DNA of 64,000 nt from Granulicella sp. L56. GTDB lineage: Bacteria; Acidobacteriota; Terriglobia; Terriglobales; Acidobacteriaceae. Location: NCBI RefSeq assembly GCF_009765835.1, contig NZ_LMUS01000006.1, positions 558,001-622,000 on the forward strand, written 5' to 3'. The notes below the pieces were generated by a model that was given only the letters and a program-made list of their open reading frames with translations, was not told the DNA's origin and did not search any database. Made by a program: the position numbers and the translations under genes. Each line of letters begins with the position of its first letter. Position 1 is the stretch's first letter. Shown piece after piece: positions 45,099 through 53,841 of the stretch.

Positions 45099-46184
45099 AT
45101 GGCCTGCTCACAAAAGCTGCATCTCCTCTGCGTGGCTATCCTCATCGCTCTTTCCCCGCTCGCCCACGCAAAGCCTGCCACAATATCGAAAGAGTTCATC
45201 TACACCTCAGCACCCTTCCCCTCTGCTCACGCCTCCACCCTCGTCCAATTGCGCAACGGCGATCTGCTCGCCGCATGGTTTGGCGGATCCCACGAAAACG
45301 CGCCCGACGTCGCCATCTGGGGCTCTCGCCGCGCAGCAGGCCACTGGTCGGCGCCCTTCCTGCTCATTCGCGAGCCCAACATCGCCTGCTGGAACCCCGT
45401 CCTCTTCCACACCACCGACGGCAAGCTCTGGCTCTACTACAAGTTCGGCCCCAGCGCCCGCACCTGGACCGGCGCCCGCCTCGTAAGCAACGACGACGGC
45501 AAGACCTGGTCGCAATCGGAACATCTTCCCGCCGGTCTCCTCGGCCCCATCAAAGACAAGCCGCTCGTCCTCGCCGACGGCACCATCGTCAGCGGCACGT
45601 CCGTCGAAAGCTACTCCTCCTGGGCCGCATGGATCGACCGCAGCACCGACAACGGCAAAACCTGGCAGAAGATCGGCCCCATCACCGTGCCATCACAGAG
45701 CGCGCCTCCGCCGCAGCCTCCAATCGACGCAAAGGAAAACGTCCACGGAATCATTCAACCCGCCATCGTATCGCTCGGCAAAAAGCATCTCCGCCTCTAC
45801 GCCCGCTCCACCTCCGACATCGCGCGCATCTGCGTCGCCGACTCCTTCGACAATGGTTTCACCTGGACCGAGGCCCACCCAACCGACCTTCCCAACCCGA
45901 ACTCCGGCATCGACGCCGTCGGCCTTCGCGACGGACGCATCGTCCTCATCTTCAACAACAGCACCAAGGACCGCAGTCCACTCAACGTAGCTATCAGCTC
46001 CGACGGAGAGCACTTCAAAATCTTCGCCACCCTCGAAGACGAGCCAGGCGAATACTCCTATCCCGCCATCATCCAGGACAAAGACGGCGAACTCGACATG
46101 ACCTACACCTGGAATCGAAAGCGCATCAGCTTCGCTTCGATGCCCTTACCTCCCCTGCCGTCCACGCATCGAGACGCGCCATGA
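45099..46184 (+). CDS. Sialidase-like exported glycoside hydrolase (exo-alpha-sialidase fold)
   Basis: This is a 361-residue protein. The signal peptide ends LAHAK (about 25). Three Asp-box motifs are visible: SNDDGKTWS, STDNGKTWQ and SFDNGFTWT, so a six-bladed propeller of the BNR/sialidase superfamily is expected. NGDLLAAWFGGSHENAPDVA and EPNIACWNPVLFH are features of the bacterial sialidase-like family in which the arginine triad is not always complete. The substrate may be sialic acid or another sugar acid. It is a lone gene between divergent small genes and a type C terminator-like palindrome. Confidence 0.85.
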   Translation: MACSQKLHLLCVAILIALSPLAHAKPATISKEFIYTSAPFPSAHASTLVQLRNGDLLAAWFGGSHENAPDVAIWGSRRAAGHWSAPFLLIREPNIACWNPVLFHTTDGKLWLYYKFGPSARTWTGARLVSNDDGKTWSQSEHLPAGLLGPIKDKPLVLADGTIVSGTSVESYSSWAAWIDRSTDNGKTWQKIGPITVPSQSAPPPQPPIDAKENVHGIIQPAIVSLGKKHLRLYARSTSDIARICVADSFDNGFTWTEAHPTDLPNPNSGIDAVGLRDGRIVLIFNNSTKDRSPLNVAISSDGEHFKIFATLEDEPGEYSYPAIIQDKDGELDMTYTWNRKRISFASMPLPPLPSTHRDAP

Positions 46185-46256
46185 TCTACACTTTCTCAAT
46201 GAATTTTTAAGGCTCGAAATCAGATTTCACCACGCACCAGAATACTCCGCAAAACA

Positions 46257-46290
46257 AGGTGCCCTGTCTCCATTCAGAGACAGGGCACCT
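46257..46290. terminator. Type C palindrome acting as bidirectional terminator
   Basis: AGGTGCCCTGTCTC pairs perfectly with GAGACAGGGCACCT across a 6-base loop (14-bp stem). It lies between the sialidase-like gene and the Lys-rich small protein, which converge here. The arms are the type C repeat module. Confidence 0.8.
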
Positions 46291-46304
46291 GCGCAACAGA
46301 GACG

Positions 46305-46562
46305 TTACTGCGGGCCAGCAGCCGCCTTCGCAGCTTCCCGATCTGCCTTGTCCTGCGCCTTATCGGCCTTCTTCTTCTGCTTCGTCTTCAGGGCCTTGCG
46401 CTCGGCCTTGTCCGCCTTCGCCTGCGCCTTGTCGGCCTTATGCTGCTGCTTCAACTGTTTCTGAGTCTCATGCGTCTCATCGACATTCGTCTGGGCAAAG
46501 CTCGTGCCGCCCAGCAAGAACGACAACGCAAGCGCCGCAGTAGCTGCTTTATAAAATCTCAT
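46305..46562 (-). CDS. Small exported Lys/Ala-rich protein
   Basis: This 85-residue protein has a signal peptide (ends SFAQ, about 22) followed by a highly charged, coiled-coil-like segment of repeated KADKA, KAQAKADKAE and KKKADKAQDKADR motifs. AGGAG lies eight bases before ATG 46562, which decides against the ATG two codons upstream. The composition is similar to that of periplasmic or cell-surface spacer peptides. The function is unknown. Confidence 0.75.
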   Translation of the reverse strand: MRFYKAATAALALSFLLGGTSFAQTNVDETHETQKQLKQQHKADKAQAKADKAERKALKTKQKKKADKAQDKADREAAKAAAGPQ

Positions 46563-46645
46563 CGTCATCTCTCCTTACGCTTCTTTTGGATGGCAAACAA
46601 TCACAGAACGATGGCTCAGCAAAAATCTCAACGAGCTACCCTGCA

Positions 46646-47215
46646 CTACTGCGCTTGTTTGCCGTTGTCCTTAGGCAACTCAAGGTAGACGAGAGCAAAG
46701 CGAGTGGAGCCGGCATGAGATTCATCAATCCCCACGATACGAAACTGATGGGGAGAGCCCGCGCGGATTTCGTGATTTGTGGAAGAGTAAGAGGCCTTAT
46801 TGCCACTGTCTTTCAAGTCGCAGGTCAGACCGCTGCGCGTCACGGTGAGCGCGCCCACCGGCTTGCCGTGGTCGCATTCAAGAACCTGCCCATAGTGCGA
46901 GAGTGGCTTGCGATAGAAATTTAAAACCTGCTCCGGCGAATCCTTCGTCACATAATTGATCGCCATCAGGCTGAAATGAAAATCGCCGAAGCTTAGTCCC
47001 AGATCGCCTCCCGAATCGTCGTCCTTGCCTTTGTATAACGTGGCTCCGGGATAGACAGGCAAGCCGATCCCCGCCGCACTGGCATGAGAGTTGGCATGAA
47101 GCTCAATATCGCCGTCAGGCTTCTGTCCGAACGTTGCTACGCTGCCACAAAACGAGATAGCCACTAACACGGCCATCGCCGACCAAGCCGATGAGAATCG
47201 AATTCGCAGAGGCAT
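46646..47215 (-). CDS. Secreted hypothetical protein
   Basis: This 189-residue exported protein begins at ATG 47215 with a basic N-terminus and a hydrophobic core ending near VATFGQ. The mature part has LPVYPGATLYKGKDDDSGGDLGL and YVTKDSPEQVLNFYRKPLSHYG, typical of small exported proteins in which YPGA and a C-terminal beta segment recur. I cannot place the function. It lies upstream of the Lys-rich small protein on the same strand. Confidence 0.7.
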   Translation of the reverse strand: MPLRIRFSSAWSAMAVLVAISFCGSVATFGQKPDGDIELHANSHASAAGIGLPVYPGATLYKGKDDDSGGDLGLSFGDFHFSLMAINYVTKDSPEQVLNFYRKPLSHYGQVLECDHGKPVGALTVTRSGLTCDLKDSGNKASYSSTNHEIRAGSPHQFRIVGIDESHAGSTRFALVYLELPKDNGKQAQ

Positions 47216-47321
47216 AACTCTCCTATCCACAGCCGAAGTATCAGTAGGTACGCCGTGATGAAAGAGAATGTTCCGCAGCTCTTGAACCCCCGTCAAATCA
47301 CTCATTCGCTTCGCAGAACCG

Positions 47322-48371
47322 TCAGGCCAGCACATCGACCACCTGATATCCCTTCAGCTTCCCCTTCGCCGTTACAGTCAGGTTCTCCGGCCGATACGCT
47401 GCCACCTTGTCCAGACGCGCCTGCACCGTATTGGCCATCACCGCATTGTCCGGAACTTCGCGATGTTCCGGAACGCCCCAGGGAACAATCTTCCACTCAT
47501 CATGCACCGCCCCCTGCGCATTTTCAGGATCGACGTTCAGATACTTCGCCATGGCATCGTCGCTGAACACGAGCCCGCACTTGATCGCGTTCTTCATCAT
47601 CCAGCCCAGCGTAATCTCCGACAACTGGCAATCGTCATAGCCTCCGCCGATGTCGCAGTGGACGCCGGAAAACCACACCTGCTGCACCTTATCGTCATTG
47701 GCCCGCGGCGACCCGTCCGAGTTCGTCCACAGCGTAGGCTTGAACTGCGCGCGCCGCTCGTCGATGCAGACCGCATGATAGGCATTCTTCACACACGGAT
47801 GCAGCGACGTATCCAGGAAGCCATACTTCTGCTGATGCAACACGCTGAAGAGTATGCCCGGCACACCCAGCGACCCCACCGTGTCCCATACCCCAACCAT
47901 CCGCACGTCGGCCTCGGCCAGCGCATACTCCGTATTCAAATCTGCCTTCATGCTGGCCCGCAGCTTCGGATCGGTCTGACGGTAAGCCGCGAAGATCTTC
48001 TGCACGGTCATATTGTCGAAGTTCTTGTTCGGCACACCGAACCCTGCGATCATTCCGCCCAGGCTGCGCGCCGTATACGCTCCACGGCTGAACCCGAAGA
48101 TGTAGATCTCGTCTCCCGGGTCCCAGACATAGGCCAGAAACTCGTACCCATCCTGCACCTTCTCGAACAGCCCATCCCCCATGGCACCGCCAGCCAAATG
48201 GTCGATCGGTGTGCCATCGGTTCCCACTCCGCTGTCGTAGTACCGCATCTGGTCCGGAGTATCGGCCAGCGCGCAAAACAGTTTGCGAACATTCGTATCG
48301 TTTGCGAAAGCTCCGACGCCATGAGACGAGTTCCACGTCCCATCCGCGCAAATGATGATCTTCTTTGCCAT
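47322..48371 (-). CDS. DUF2235 alpha/beta-hydrolase (Tle1-like)
   Basis: This 349-residue protein has the DUF2235 fold: N-terminal IIICADGTWNS, a central FGFSRGAYTARSLGGMI with the GxSxG nucleophile, a VGVWDTVGSLGVPG catalytic Asp region and VWFSGVHCDIGGGYDD near the His. DUF2235 includes type VI phospholipase effectors (Tle1) but also housekeeping hydrolases. No T6SS gene or immunity gene is next to it, so an effector role is not supported here. GAGG is present before the ATG. Confidence 0.87.
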   Translation of the reverse strand: MAKKIIICADGTWNSSHGVGAFANDTNVRKLFCALADTPDQMRYYDSGVGTDGTPIDHLAGGAMGDGLFEKVQDGYEFLAYVWDPGDEIYIFGFSRGAYTARSLGGMIAGFGVPNKNFDNMTVQKIFAAYRQTDPKLRASMKADLNTEYALAEADVRMVGVWDTVGSLGVPGILFSVLHQQKYGFLDTSLHPCVKNAYHAVCIDERRAQFKPTLWTNSDGSPRANDDKVQQVWFSGVHCDIGGGYDDCQLSEITLGWMMKNAIKCGLVFSDDAMAKYLNVDPENAQGAVHDEWKIVPWGVPEHREVPDNAVMANTVQARLDKVAAYRPENLTVTAKGKLKGYQVVDVLA

Positions 48372-48533
48372 CTCATCCTCCTGCTTCGGGGCCCGGGAAA
48401 AATAATCTTACCTCGCTCGGCGCTGCAATTGAGATAAATTAGCGGAACGATGACCCTTCGCGACGAATAGCCGTCTGAAGCATCTTACTCACTGCAAGGT
48501 CACATCCGTCACTCATCCCAGGGAGTAGAGCTA

Positions 48534-49601
48534 ATGCCGTCCAGCCACGAAGAAACGACATGGAAGCAGATCACTTTTTATCTTCTGACCCTTGCCATCC
48601 TCGCCGTCTGCGGTCTTCTGCTCTATCCCTTCTTCACTGCCATCCTCGGAGCGATCGTCCTGGCCGTCATCACCCAGCGCCCGTATAACTGGCTGGCCTC
48701 AAAGATCAGGCACCGCTCCACCGCCGCCGCTGTCGCAGTCATCCTGGTGATGCTCGCCGTCATCGTCCCCGGCTATTTCCTCGCGCAGAACATCGGCAAG
48801 CAGGCCCTCACCGCCATCAGCGCCCTGCGCGACGACGCCAGCCAGCAGAGGTTCAGCGAGTTCATCGGCAGCCATCCCACCCTCGCCTCCGGCATCGAAA
48901 CCGTCTCCAACTCCATCGACCCCGGCCACGCCGCTCAAACCACCGCGGCCTACGTCGGCAGCAAACTCGCCGGTGTTCTCGGCAACTCTTTCCGCGCCCT
49001 CACCCAGATCGTGGTCATGGTATTCATCCTCTTCTTCCTCTTCCGCGACCGCGATCTTGCCCTGGCCTTCCTTCGATCTCTTCTGCCGCTCCGCGAAGAT
49101 GAGAGCCACGAACTCCTCGAAAGATTAGGCGATACCATCTACGCCACCGCTCTCGGCAGGCTGGCCGTCGCCGGAGTGCAGGGCGTCCTCGCCGGCTTCG
49201 CCTTCTGGGCGCTCGGAGTCCCCGGCATCATCCTCTGGGCTTTCTCCACTGCTGCCTTCGCCATGATCCCCGCCTTCGGAGCCTTCCTCATCTGGGGTCC
49301 CATCGCCATCTACCTTGGCATCTCCGGCCATTGGGGAAAGGCTCTGCTGCTGGCCATCTGGGGAGGCGTCATCGTCAGCACCATCGATAACTTCCTCTAC
49401 CCCATTCTGGTCGGCACGCGCCTGCGCAGCCATACCGCTACCATCCTCATCTCCATCCTCGGCGGCATCGCCGTCTTCGGCATCACCGGAATCATTCTCG
49501 GCCCGGTCACCTTCACCATCGCCGCGACGCTACTCGAATTCTGGCGCAACCGCACCCATGCGCCGATCGAAATCACCGACGCATCTTCCAGGCACTCCTA
49601 G
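48534..49601 (+). CDS. AI-2E family transporter
   Basis: This 355-residue inner-membrane protein has about seven to eight hydrophobic helices and the family signature near the end: LLAIWGGVIVSTIDNFLYP, IGTRLRSHTATILIS-like (VGTRLRSHTATILISILGG) and GITGIILGPVTFTI. It belongs to the AI-2E/UPF0118 transporters, whose substrates are mostly unproven (AI-2 export in E. coli TqsA; Na+/H+ exchange in others). It lies alone between the DUF2235 gene (divergent) and a MITE-like inverted repeat. Confidence 0.9.
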   Translation: MPSSHEETTWKQITFYLLTLAILAVCGLLLYPFFTAILGAIVLAVITQRPYNWLASKIRHRSTAAAVAVILVMLAVIVPGYFLAQNIGKQALTAISALRDDASQQRFSEFIGSHPTLASGIETVSNSIDPGHAAQTTAAYVGSKLAGVLGNSFRALTQIVVMVFILFFLFRDRDLALAFLRSLLPLREDESHELLERLGDTIYATALGRLAVAGVQGVLAGFAFWALGVPGIILWAFSTAAFAMIPAFGAFLIWGPIAIYLGISGHWGKALLLAIWGGVIVSTIDNFLYPILVGTRLRSHTATILISILGGIAVFGITGIILGPVTFTIAATLLEFWRNRTHAPIEITDASSRHS

Positions 49602-49793
49602 CAGTATCGACATATAGATTGAGTGCAAGTGATTGAGAATTTAGAAGTTGTCATCCTGAGCGAAGCCTCTCGCAGTTTTATCGCGTGAGGCGGAGTCGAA
49701 GGACCGGCGGTTGTCTTGTGGTGTCGACATTTTCTCGCTATTTTTCACCACATTCTATCCAGCCCCTCGTTTCTATATGTCGATACTGCCTAG
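49598..49793. repeat. MITE-like element with 17-bp inverted ends
   Basis: CAGTATCGACATATAGA at 49602-49618 is matched exactly, inverted, at 49772-49788, and the outer CCTAG agrees with one base indel. The ~150 bases inside hold no gene but contain the GTCATCCTGAGCGAAGC repeat with GGAGTCGAAGGACC. It sits between the AI-2E stop and the convergent SGNH gene. Confidence 0.75.
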
Positions 49794-49802
49794 CAGGACT
49801 GA

Positions 49803-51296
49803 TCACTTTCCCGTAGTCGTAGCCGCAGGCTGACCCACCACATCCGGCCCCAATTCCACCTGCATACGAATCAGGCTATCGGCAACCATCCGCCCAAACA
49901 ACGCCTGTCCCTTCGCATTCAAATGCGTCCGGTCGAGCTTCGTCTCCTCTTTCCGCTCCGCCTTAGCATCCGGATGCCCACTGGCATCAAACTCATCCGC
50001 CTGTGCCTGCGTCATCCCTTCCAGCAGCTTCACCGACATCGCATTCAGATCAACCAGAGTGACATCTTCTTCCATGGCCACACGCTTCGCCGCATTCACA
50101 TAAGCAGTCAAGTCCTGCACCAGAACTCCATCCTTATAATTCCGCCGCGACAGAGAAGTCACAATCACGGGCACCACCCCAATCGCCCGCACGTCCCGTA
50201 TATAGCGTCGAAGATTCGCCGCATAGGTCGTATCCGGATCAGTTGCTCGCGCCACGTCCTTCTTCTGGTCGTTGTGCCCAAACTGAATCAGGTAGTAATC
50301 TCCTTTGTCCGCCAGCGCCTTCGCCCAGGCTCCCTCGTCGATAAAGCTCTTCGAGCTGCGCCCATTCAGCGCCTCGTTCACACAGGTAACATTCGCAGTC
50401 ACGATCGCGCAAAAGCCCTTGCCCCATCCGCCTCCGGCATTCACGGTCGAATCGCCAACCAGCACAATCTTCACCGGGCCGCCACGAATCACCTTCATCG
50501 CCTTCACGCCTGCCGTTGGAAGCACGGCTGCCTCAGGTCGTACATACTGCTGCAACGCCGGAACCGCCTTGCCCATATCGACGGCGACGATTCGCCCAAA
50601 CACATAACTTCCCTGCCAGTTCAAATGCGTCTTGTCGAAGATCGTCTTGCCGTCGTTGTCCTTCTTCGTAATCGCCAGTTCATCGCCTGCCTTCTCGCCC
50701 ACCCGGTCGAGGTAGGCAATACTGTCCCGCTGCAGGTCGATCACCGGCACCTTCATCTCCGCCGCAACCTTCTTCATCGTCTCCGCGTGCGCCGTCAGGT
50801 CTGAGTGAATCTTCCCGTCCGCGCCAAAGTACCTACGCGTCAGCGGAGTCACCAACACCGGCTTGATGCCAGCCGCACGCGCCTCATTCACAAACCGCCG
50901 CAGGTTCGTCTCATACTCCGCCATCGTCGTCTGTCGCGGCAAATGGTCCGCCGACTCCATATCGTTATGGCCAAACTGGATCAGCATGTAGTCCGGCTTC
51001 GTCTCCAGGCTCTCCTGCCACAGCCCCTGCTCGCGAAACGTCTTTGTGCTCGCGCCACCCTTGGCCATATTCACGCAGTCCACCGTCGCCATCACATTCG
51101 CGCAGACCCCCCGCCCATACCCCGCATTATTCGTCTGCGTCGAGTCGCCAATCAGATCAATCCGCACCTTCGTTCCCGGAGCCCTCTGCGCTGCCGTCGC
51201 CGCATCGAAGAGCCGTGGCGGATCACCCTGTGCCATCGCCATCACACTCGTCATTGCACACGCAGCAATCAGAATTTTGGTCCAACCAATAGCCAT
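49803..51296 (-). CDS. Tandem SGNH/GDSL esterase (rhamnogalacturonan acetylesterase-like, two domains)
   Basis: This 497-residue exported protein has a signal peptide (ends MAMAQ) and two complete SGNH hydrolase domains. Domain 1 (about 40-265) has [23 protein letters not shown] and DKTHLN; domain 2 (about 270-490) has [24 protein letters not shown] and DRTHLN. Both keep the catalytic Ser (GDS), the N of GxND and the DxxH of block V, so both should be active. Deacetylation of pectin-like polysaccharides is the usual family role. ATG 51296 places the signal peptide at the N-terminus. It is divergent from pckG. Confidence 0.87.
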   Translation of the reverse strand: MAIGWTKILIAACAMTSVMAMAQGDPPRLFDAATAAQRAPGTKVRIDLIGDSTQTNNAGYGRGVCANVMATVDCVNMAKGGASTKTFREQGLWQESLETKPDYMLIQFGHNDMESADHLPRQTTMAEYETNLRRFVNEARAAGIKPVLVTPLTRRYFGADGKIHSDLTAHAETMKKVAAEMKVPVIDLQRDSIAYLDRVGEKAGDELAITKKDNDGKTIFDKTHLNWQGSYVFGRIVAVDMGKAVPALQQYVRPEAAVLPTAGVKAMKVIRGGPVKIVLVGDSTVNAGGGWGKGFCAIVTANVTCVNEALNGRSSKSFIDEGAWAKALADKGDYYLIQFGHNDQKKDVARATDPDTTYAANLRRYIRDVRAIGVVPVIVTSLSRRNYKDGVLVQDLTAYVNAAKRVAMEEDVTLVDLNAMSVKLLEGMTQAQADEFDASGHPDAKAERKEETKLDRTHLNAKGQALFGRMVADSLIRMQVELGPDVVGQPAATTTGK

Positions 51297-51433
51297 CAAA
51301 TTCTCCCTCGCCGGAAGTCTACTGCATCCCTCATCGAACGGAACAATCGTTCGATAAGCGAACAGACGTGCGATCCCCATTGACACCATTCCGTCCCGAG
51401 GCGAACCATGGAGACCAAGGAGTTCTTGTGCCT

Positions 51434-53272
51434 ATGAAAACAGCACTCTCCACCGCCACTCCTCCCACCACCAACAAGCACCTCATCCGCTGGGTCGAAA
51501 AGATGGCGGAACTCACCCAGCCCGACCGCATCCACTGGATCGACGGCTCCCAAAAAGAGTACGACCATCTCTGCGATCTCCTTGTCGAAGCCGGAACCTT
51601 CTTCCCGCTCAACGAAAAAATCTGGCCCGGCTGCTTCTACGCCCGCTCGGCCCCCAACGACGTAGCCCGCGTCGAAGACCGCACCTTCATCTGCTCGCTC
51701 TCCAAAGACAACGCCGGCCCCACCAACAACTGGGAAGACCCCTTCACCATGCGCCGCAAGCTCAAGCAGCTCTTTCGCGGCAGCATGAAGGGCCGCACCA
51801 TGTACGTCATGCCCTTCAGCATGGGCCCCGTCGGCTCTCCCATGTCGCAGATCGGCGTCCAGCTCACCGACTCCGCCTACGCCGTCGTCAACATGCGCAT
51901 CATGGCCCGTATCGGCGCTCCCGTCTTCGCCGAGATCGACAAGGACATCAAGCGCGTCGTCCCCTGCCTCCACTCCGTCGGCGCGCCGCTCGCGCCCGGA
52001 GAAAAAGACGTCCCCTGGCCCTGCAACGACACCAAGTACATCGTCCACTTCCCCGAGACCCGCGAAATCTGGAGCTACGGCAGTGGCTACGGCGGCAACG
52101 CGTTGCTCGGCAAAAAATGCTTCGCCCTCCGCATCGCCTCCAACATCGCCCGCGACGAGGGCTGGATGGCCGAGCACATGTTAATCCTCGGCGTCGAATC
52201 CCCACCCGACAAAAAAGGCAAGACCGAAAAGACCTACGTCGCCGCCGCTTTCCCCTCCGCCTGTGGCAAGACCAACTTCGCTATGATGATCCCGCCCGCT
52301 GGCTTCGAAGGCTGGAAGGTCTGGACCATCGGCGACGACATCGCCTGGATCAAACCCGACGCCACCGGCCAGCTCCGAGCCATCAATCCCGAGGCAGGTT
52401 TTTTCGGCGTAGCCCCCGGCACCTCTGCCAAGACCAATCCCAACGCCATGGCCACGCTGGCCAAAAACACCATCTTCACCAACGTCGCTCTCACCCCCGA
52501 CGGCGGTGTCTGGTGGGAGGGCATGACCGACAAGCCGCCCGCTGAGTGTCTCGACTGGCAAGGCAACAAGTGGACGCCCGCCATCGGCAAAAAGACCGGC
52601 AAACCCGCCGCCCATCCCAACGGACGATTCACCGCGCCCGCCAGCCAGTGCCCCACCATCGATCCCGACTGGGAGGCACCTGACGGCGTCCCCATCTCCG
52701 CCTTCATCTTCGGCGGCCGCCGCGCCAACACCATGCCGCTCGTCTACCAGGCCTTCAACTGGTCCGCCGGTGTCTACATCGGAGCCACCATGGGCAGCGA
52801 AATCACCGCTGCCGCCGGTGGCATCTTAGGCAAAGTCCGCCGCGACCCTATGGCCATGCTTCCCTTCTGCGGCTACCACATGGGGGACTACTTCCGTCAC
52901 TGGCTGCGTATGCAGCGCAACCTCTCCGTCACGCCACGCGTCTTCCACGTCAACTGGTTTCGCAAAGATGCCGACGGCAAATTCCTCTGGCCCGGCTTCA
53001 GTGAAAACATGCGCGTCCTCAAATGGATCGTCGACCGCGTCCACGGCCGCGCCCTCGGCAAGGAAACCCCCATCGGCTGGACGCCCCACTACGACGACAT
53101 TAATTGGAAGGGCCTCGACTTCCCTCGCGAAGCCTTCGACGAGCTTCAAAAAGTCGACCGCACCCAATGGCGTCACGAGGTCATGGACCACGAAGAGTTG
53201 TTCCTCCTCGTCCACGATCACCTCCCTCCCGAGATGATCTACGAGCGCGAACTCCTCATCTGCCGTCTCTAA
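51434..53272 (+). CDS. pckG: Phosphoenolpyruvate carboxykinase (GTP)
   Basis: This 612-residue enzyme makes PEP from oxaloacetate and GTP in gluconeogenesis. GTP-type features are seen: [37 protein letters not shown], the P-loop [13 protein letters not shown] with the catalytic Cys, [16 protein letters not shown], and [17 protein letters not shown]. The length matches the ~600-residue GTP class rather than the ~540-residue ATP class. ATG 51434 precedes the conserved region; an upstream in-frame start is unlikely. A type A repeat follows the stop. Confidence 0.96.
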   Translation: MKTALSTATPPTTNKHLIRWVEKMAELTQPDRIHWIDGSQKEYDHLCDLLVEAGTFFPLNEKIWPGCFYARSAPNDVARVEDRTFICSLSKDNAGPTNNWEDPFTMRRKLKQLFRGSMKGRTMYVMPFSMGPVGSPMSQIGVQLTDSAYAVVNMRIMARIGAPVFAEIDKDIKRVVPCLHSVGAPLAPGEKDVPWPCNDTKYIVHFPETREIWSYGSGYGGNALLGKKCFALRIASNIARDEGWMAEHMLILGVESPPDKKGKTEKTYVAAAFPSACGKTNFAMMIPPAGFEGWKVWTIGDDIAWIKPDATGQLRAINPEAGFFGVAPGTSAKTNPNAMATLAKNTIFTNVALTPDGGVWWEGMTDKPPAECLDWQGNKWTPAIGKKTGKPAAHPNGRFTAPASQCPTIDPDWEAPDGVPISAFIFGGRRANTMPLVYQAFNWSAGVYIGATMGSEITAAAGGILGKVRRDPMAMLPFCGYHMGDYFRHWLRMQRNLSVTPRVFHVNWFRKDADGKFLWPGFSENMRVLKWIVDRVHGRALGKETPIGWTPHYDDINWKGLDFPREAFDELQKVDRTQWRHEVMDHEELFLLVHDHLPPEMIYERELLICRL

Positions 53273-53292
53273 GTTTGTCCTAAAACCCCGAA

Positions 53293-53350
53293 CGTCATCT
53301 CGACCGAAGCGAAGCGCAGTGGAGAGACCCCTGTATTTCGTCTTTGCCGT
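53293..53350 (+). repeat. Type A dispersed repeat, copy 4
   Basis: CGTCATCTCGACCGAAGCG leads to GGAGAGACCCCTGTATTTCG and ends near TCTTTGCCGTTGCC. Type B does not follow. It lies 20 bases after pckG. Confidence 0.85.
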
Positions 53351-53444
53351 TGCCTTTACTGGACGAGTTTTCGCCTCTTCCGCTAACGCCACACACAAAG
53401 CATCTCCAATCAAATCAATTCTTTCCACTCTCACTAAATCTCCC

Positions 53445-53473
53445 TTGACTCTACCCACCTTTCGCTTTACCTT
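53445..53473 (+). promoter_or_regulatory. Sigma-70-like promoter before a structured leader
   Basis: TTGACT (53445-53450) and TACCTT (53468-53473) are separated by 17 bases. Transcription would begin near 53480, at the start of a structured segment that ends in a terminator at 53589. Confidence 0.5.
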
Positions 53474-53475
53474 AA

Positions 53476-53589
53476 AGGGGTGGCAAGACTCCCTTCGGGT
53501 TGAGTCAGTCATAACGAAGTCCACCCACTTCGTTGCTTTACCGGAATACCCACGCAACAGCCCCCACCGCGCTGCGTGGGTTTCCTTTT
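53476..53589 (+). promoter_or_regulatory. Possible structured leader or small RNA ending in an intrinsic terminator
   Basis: In order: GGGTGG (53478-53483); a hairpin GACTCCC-TTCG-GGTTGAGTC (53487-53506) with a stable UUCG loop; a hairpin AACGAAGT/ACTTCGTT (53513-53534) whose 6-base loop CCACCC is complementary to GGGTGG, so a pseudoknot is possible; and a terminator hairpin ACCCACGCA/TGCGTGGGT (53548-53581) followed by TTCCTTTTT. I do not recognise a known riboswitch class. It may be a sRNA or merely the end of the pckG message. Confidence 0.45.
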
Positions 53590-53615
53590 TAAGCCTTCCT
53601 CTTCGCGCCAAATAC

Positions 53616-53644
53616 TTGACGTTTCCGCATAAACTCCTTAGTCT
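53616..53644 (+). promoter_or_regulatory. Promoter for the Cys-rich leader peptide
   Basis: TTGACG (53616-53621) and TAGTCT (53639-53644) are separated by 17 bases. The expected start is about seven bases after the -10, at or very near A53651, which is the first base of an ATG. The message would therefore be leaderless. Confidence 0.65.
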
Positions 53645-53650
53645 CAAGGC

Positions 53651-53734
53651 ATGGGATTGATGCACATCGCAGCTTGTACCTGTTGCCTTTGTTGTACGGG
53701 CGACGGCTGCTGCGTTGGATCTTCCCAGACCTAA
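53651..53734 (+). CDS. Cysteine-rich leader peptide (candidate attenuator uORF)
   Basis: This 27-codon frame begins ATGGGATTGATG and encodes a peptide with seven Cys in the stretch ACTCCLCCTGDGCC; the TAA stop is at 53732-53734. A good promoter ends right before its first codon, so it can be translated without a leader or from an internal ATG at 53660. An intrinsic terminator (53770-53815) lies downstream, before a 47-residue membrane protein and a YeiH-type sulfate exporter. This is the plan of polycysteine uORFs that respond to Cys-tRNA supply, as described in mycobacteria. Stalling at the Cys codons under cysteine shortage would change expression of the genes behind it; the direction is inference. 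A metal-binding peptide is the alternative. Confidence 0.65.
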   Translation: MGLMHIAACTCCLCCTGDGCCVGSSQT

Positions 53735-53769
53735 GCGAATAACACAAATTCAGGCTTAGACACTTCAGG

Positions 53770-53815
53770 AACCCACGTATCAGCGTAAATCGCGATACGT
53801 GGGTTTTTCTTTTTC
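53770..53815 (+). terminator. Intrinsic terminator in the exporter leader (attenuator)
   Basis: AACCCACGTATC and GATACGTGGGTT form a perfect 12-bp stem around a 12-base loop and are followed by TTTCTTTTTCCC. It lies 36 bases after the Cys-rich leader stop and 27 bases before the next gene start, the expected position of an attenuator. Confidence 0.8.
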
Positions 53816-53841
53816 CCGAACGAAATGCAGGAGACTTCACC

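Noticed and set aside
45083..46210. A 375-residue Arg-rich frame overlapping the sialidase-like gene
   Set aside because: Frame-shifted reading of the Asp-box protein; Arg/His/Pro excess marks it as spurious.
53476..53589. Match to a known riboswitch such as SAM, SAH, fluoride, ZTP or guanidine types
   Set aside because: I could not find the conserved core of any of these; only generic hairpins and a possible pseudoknot are present.
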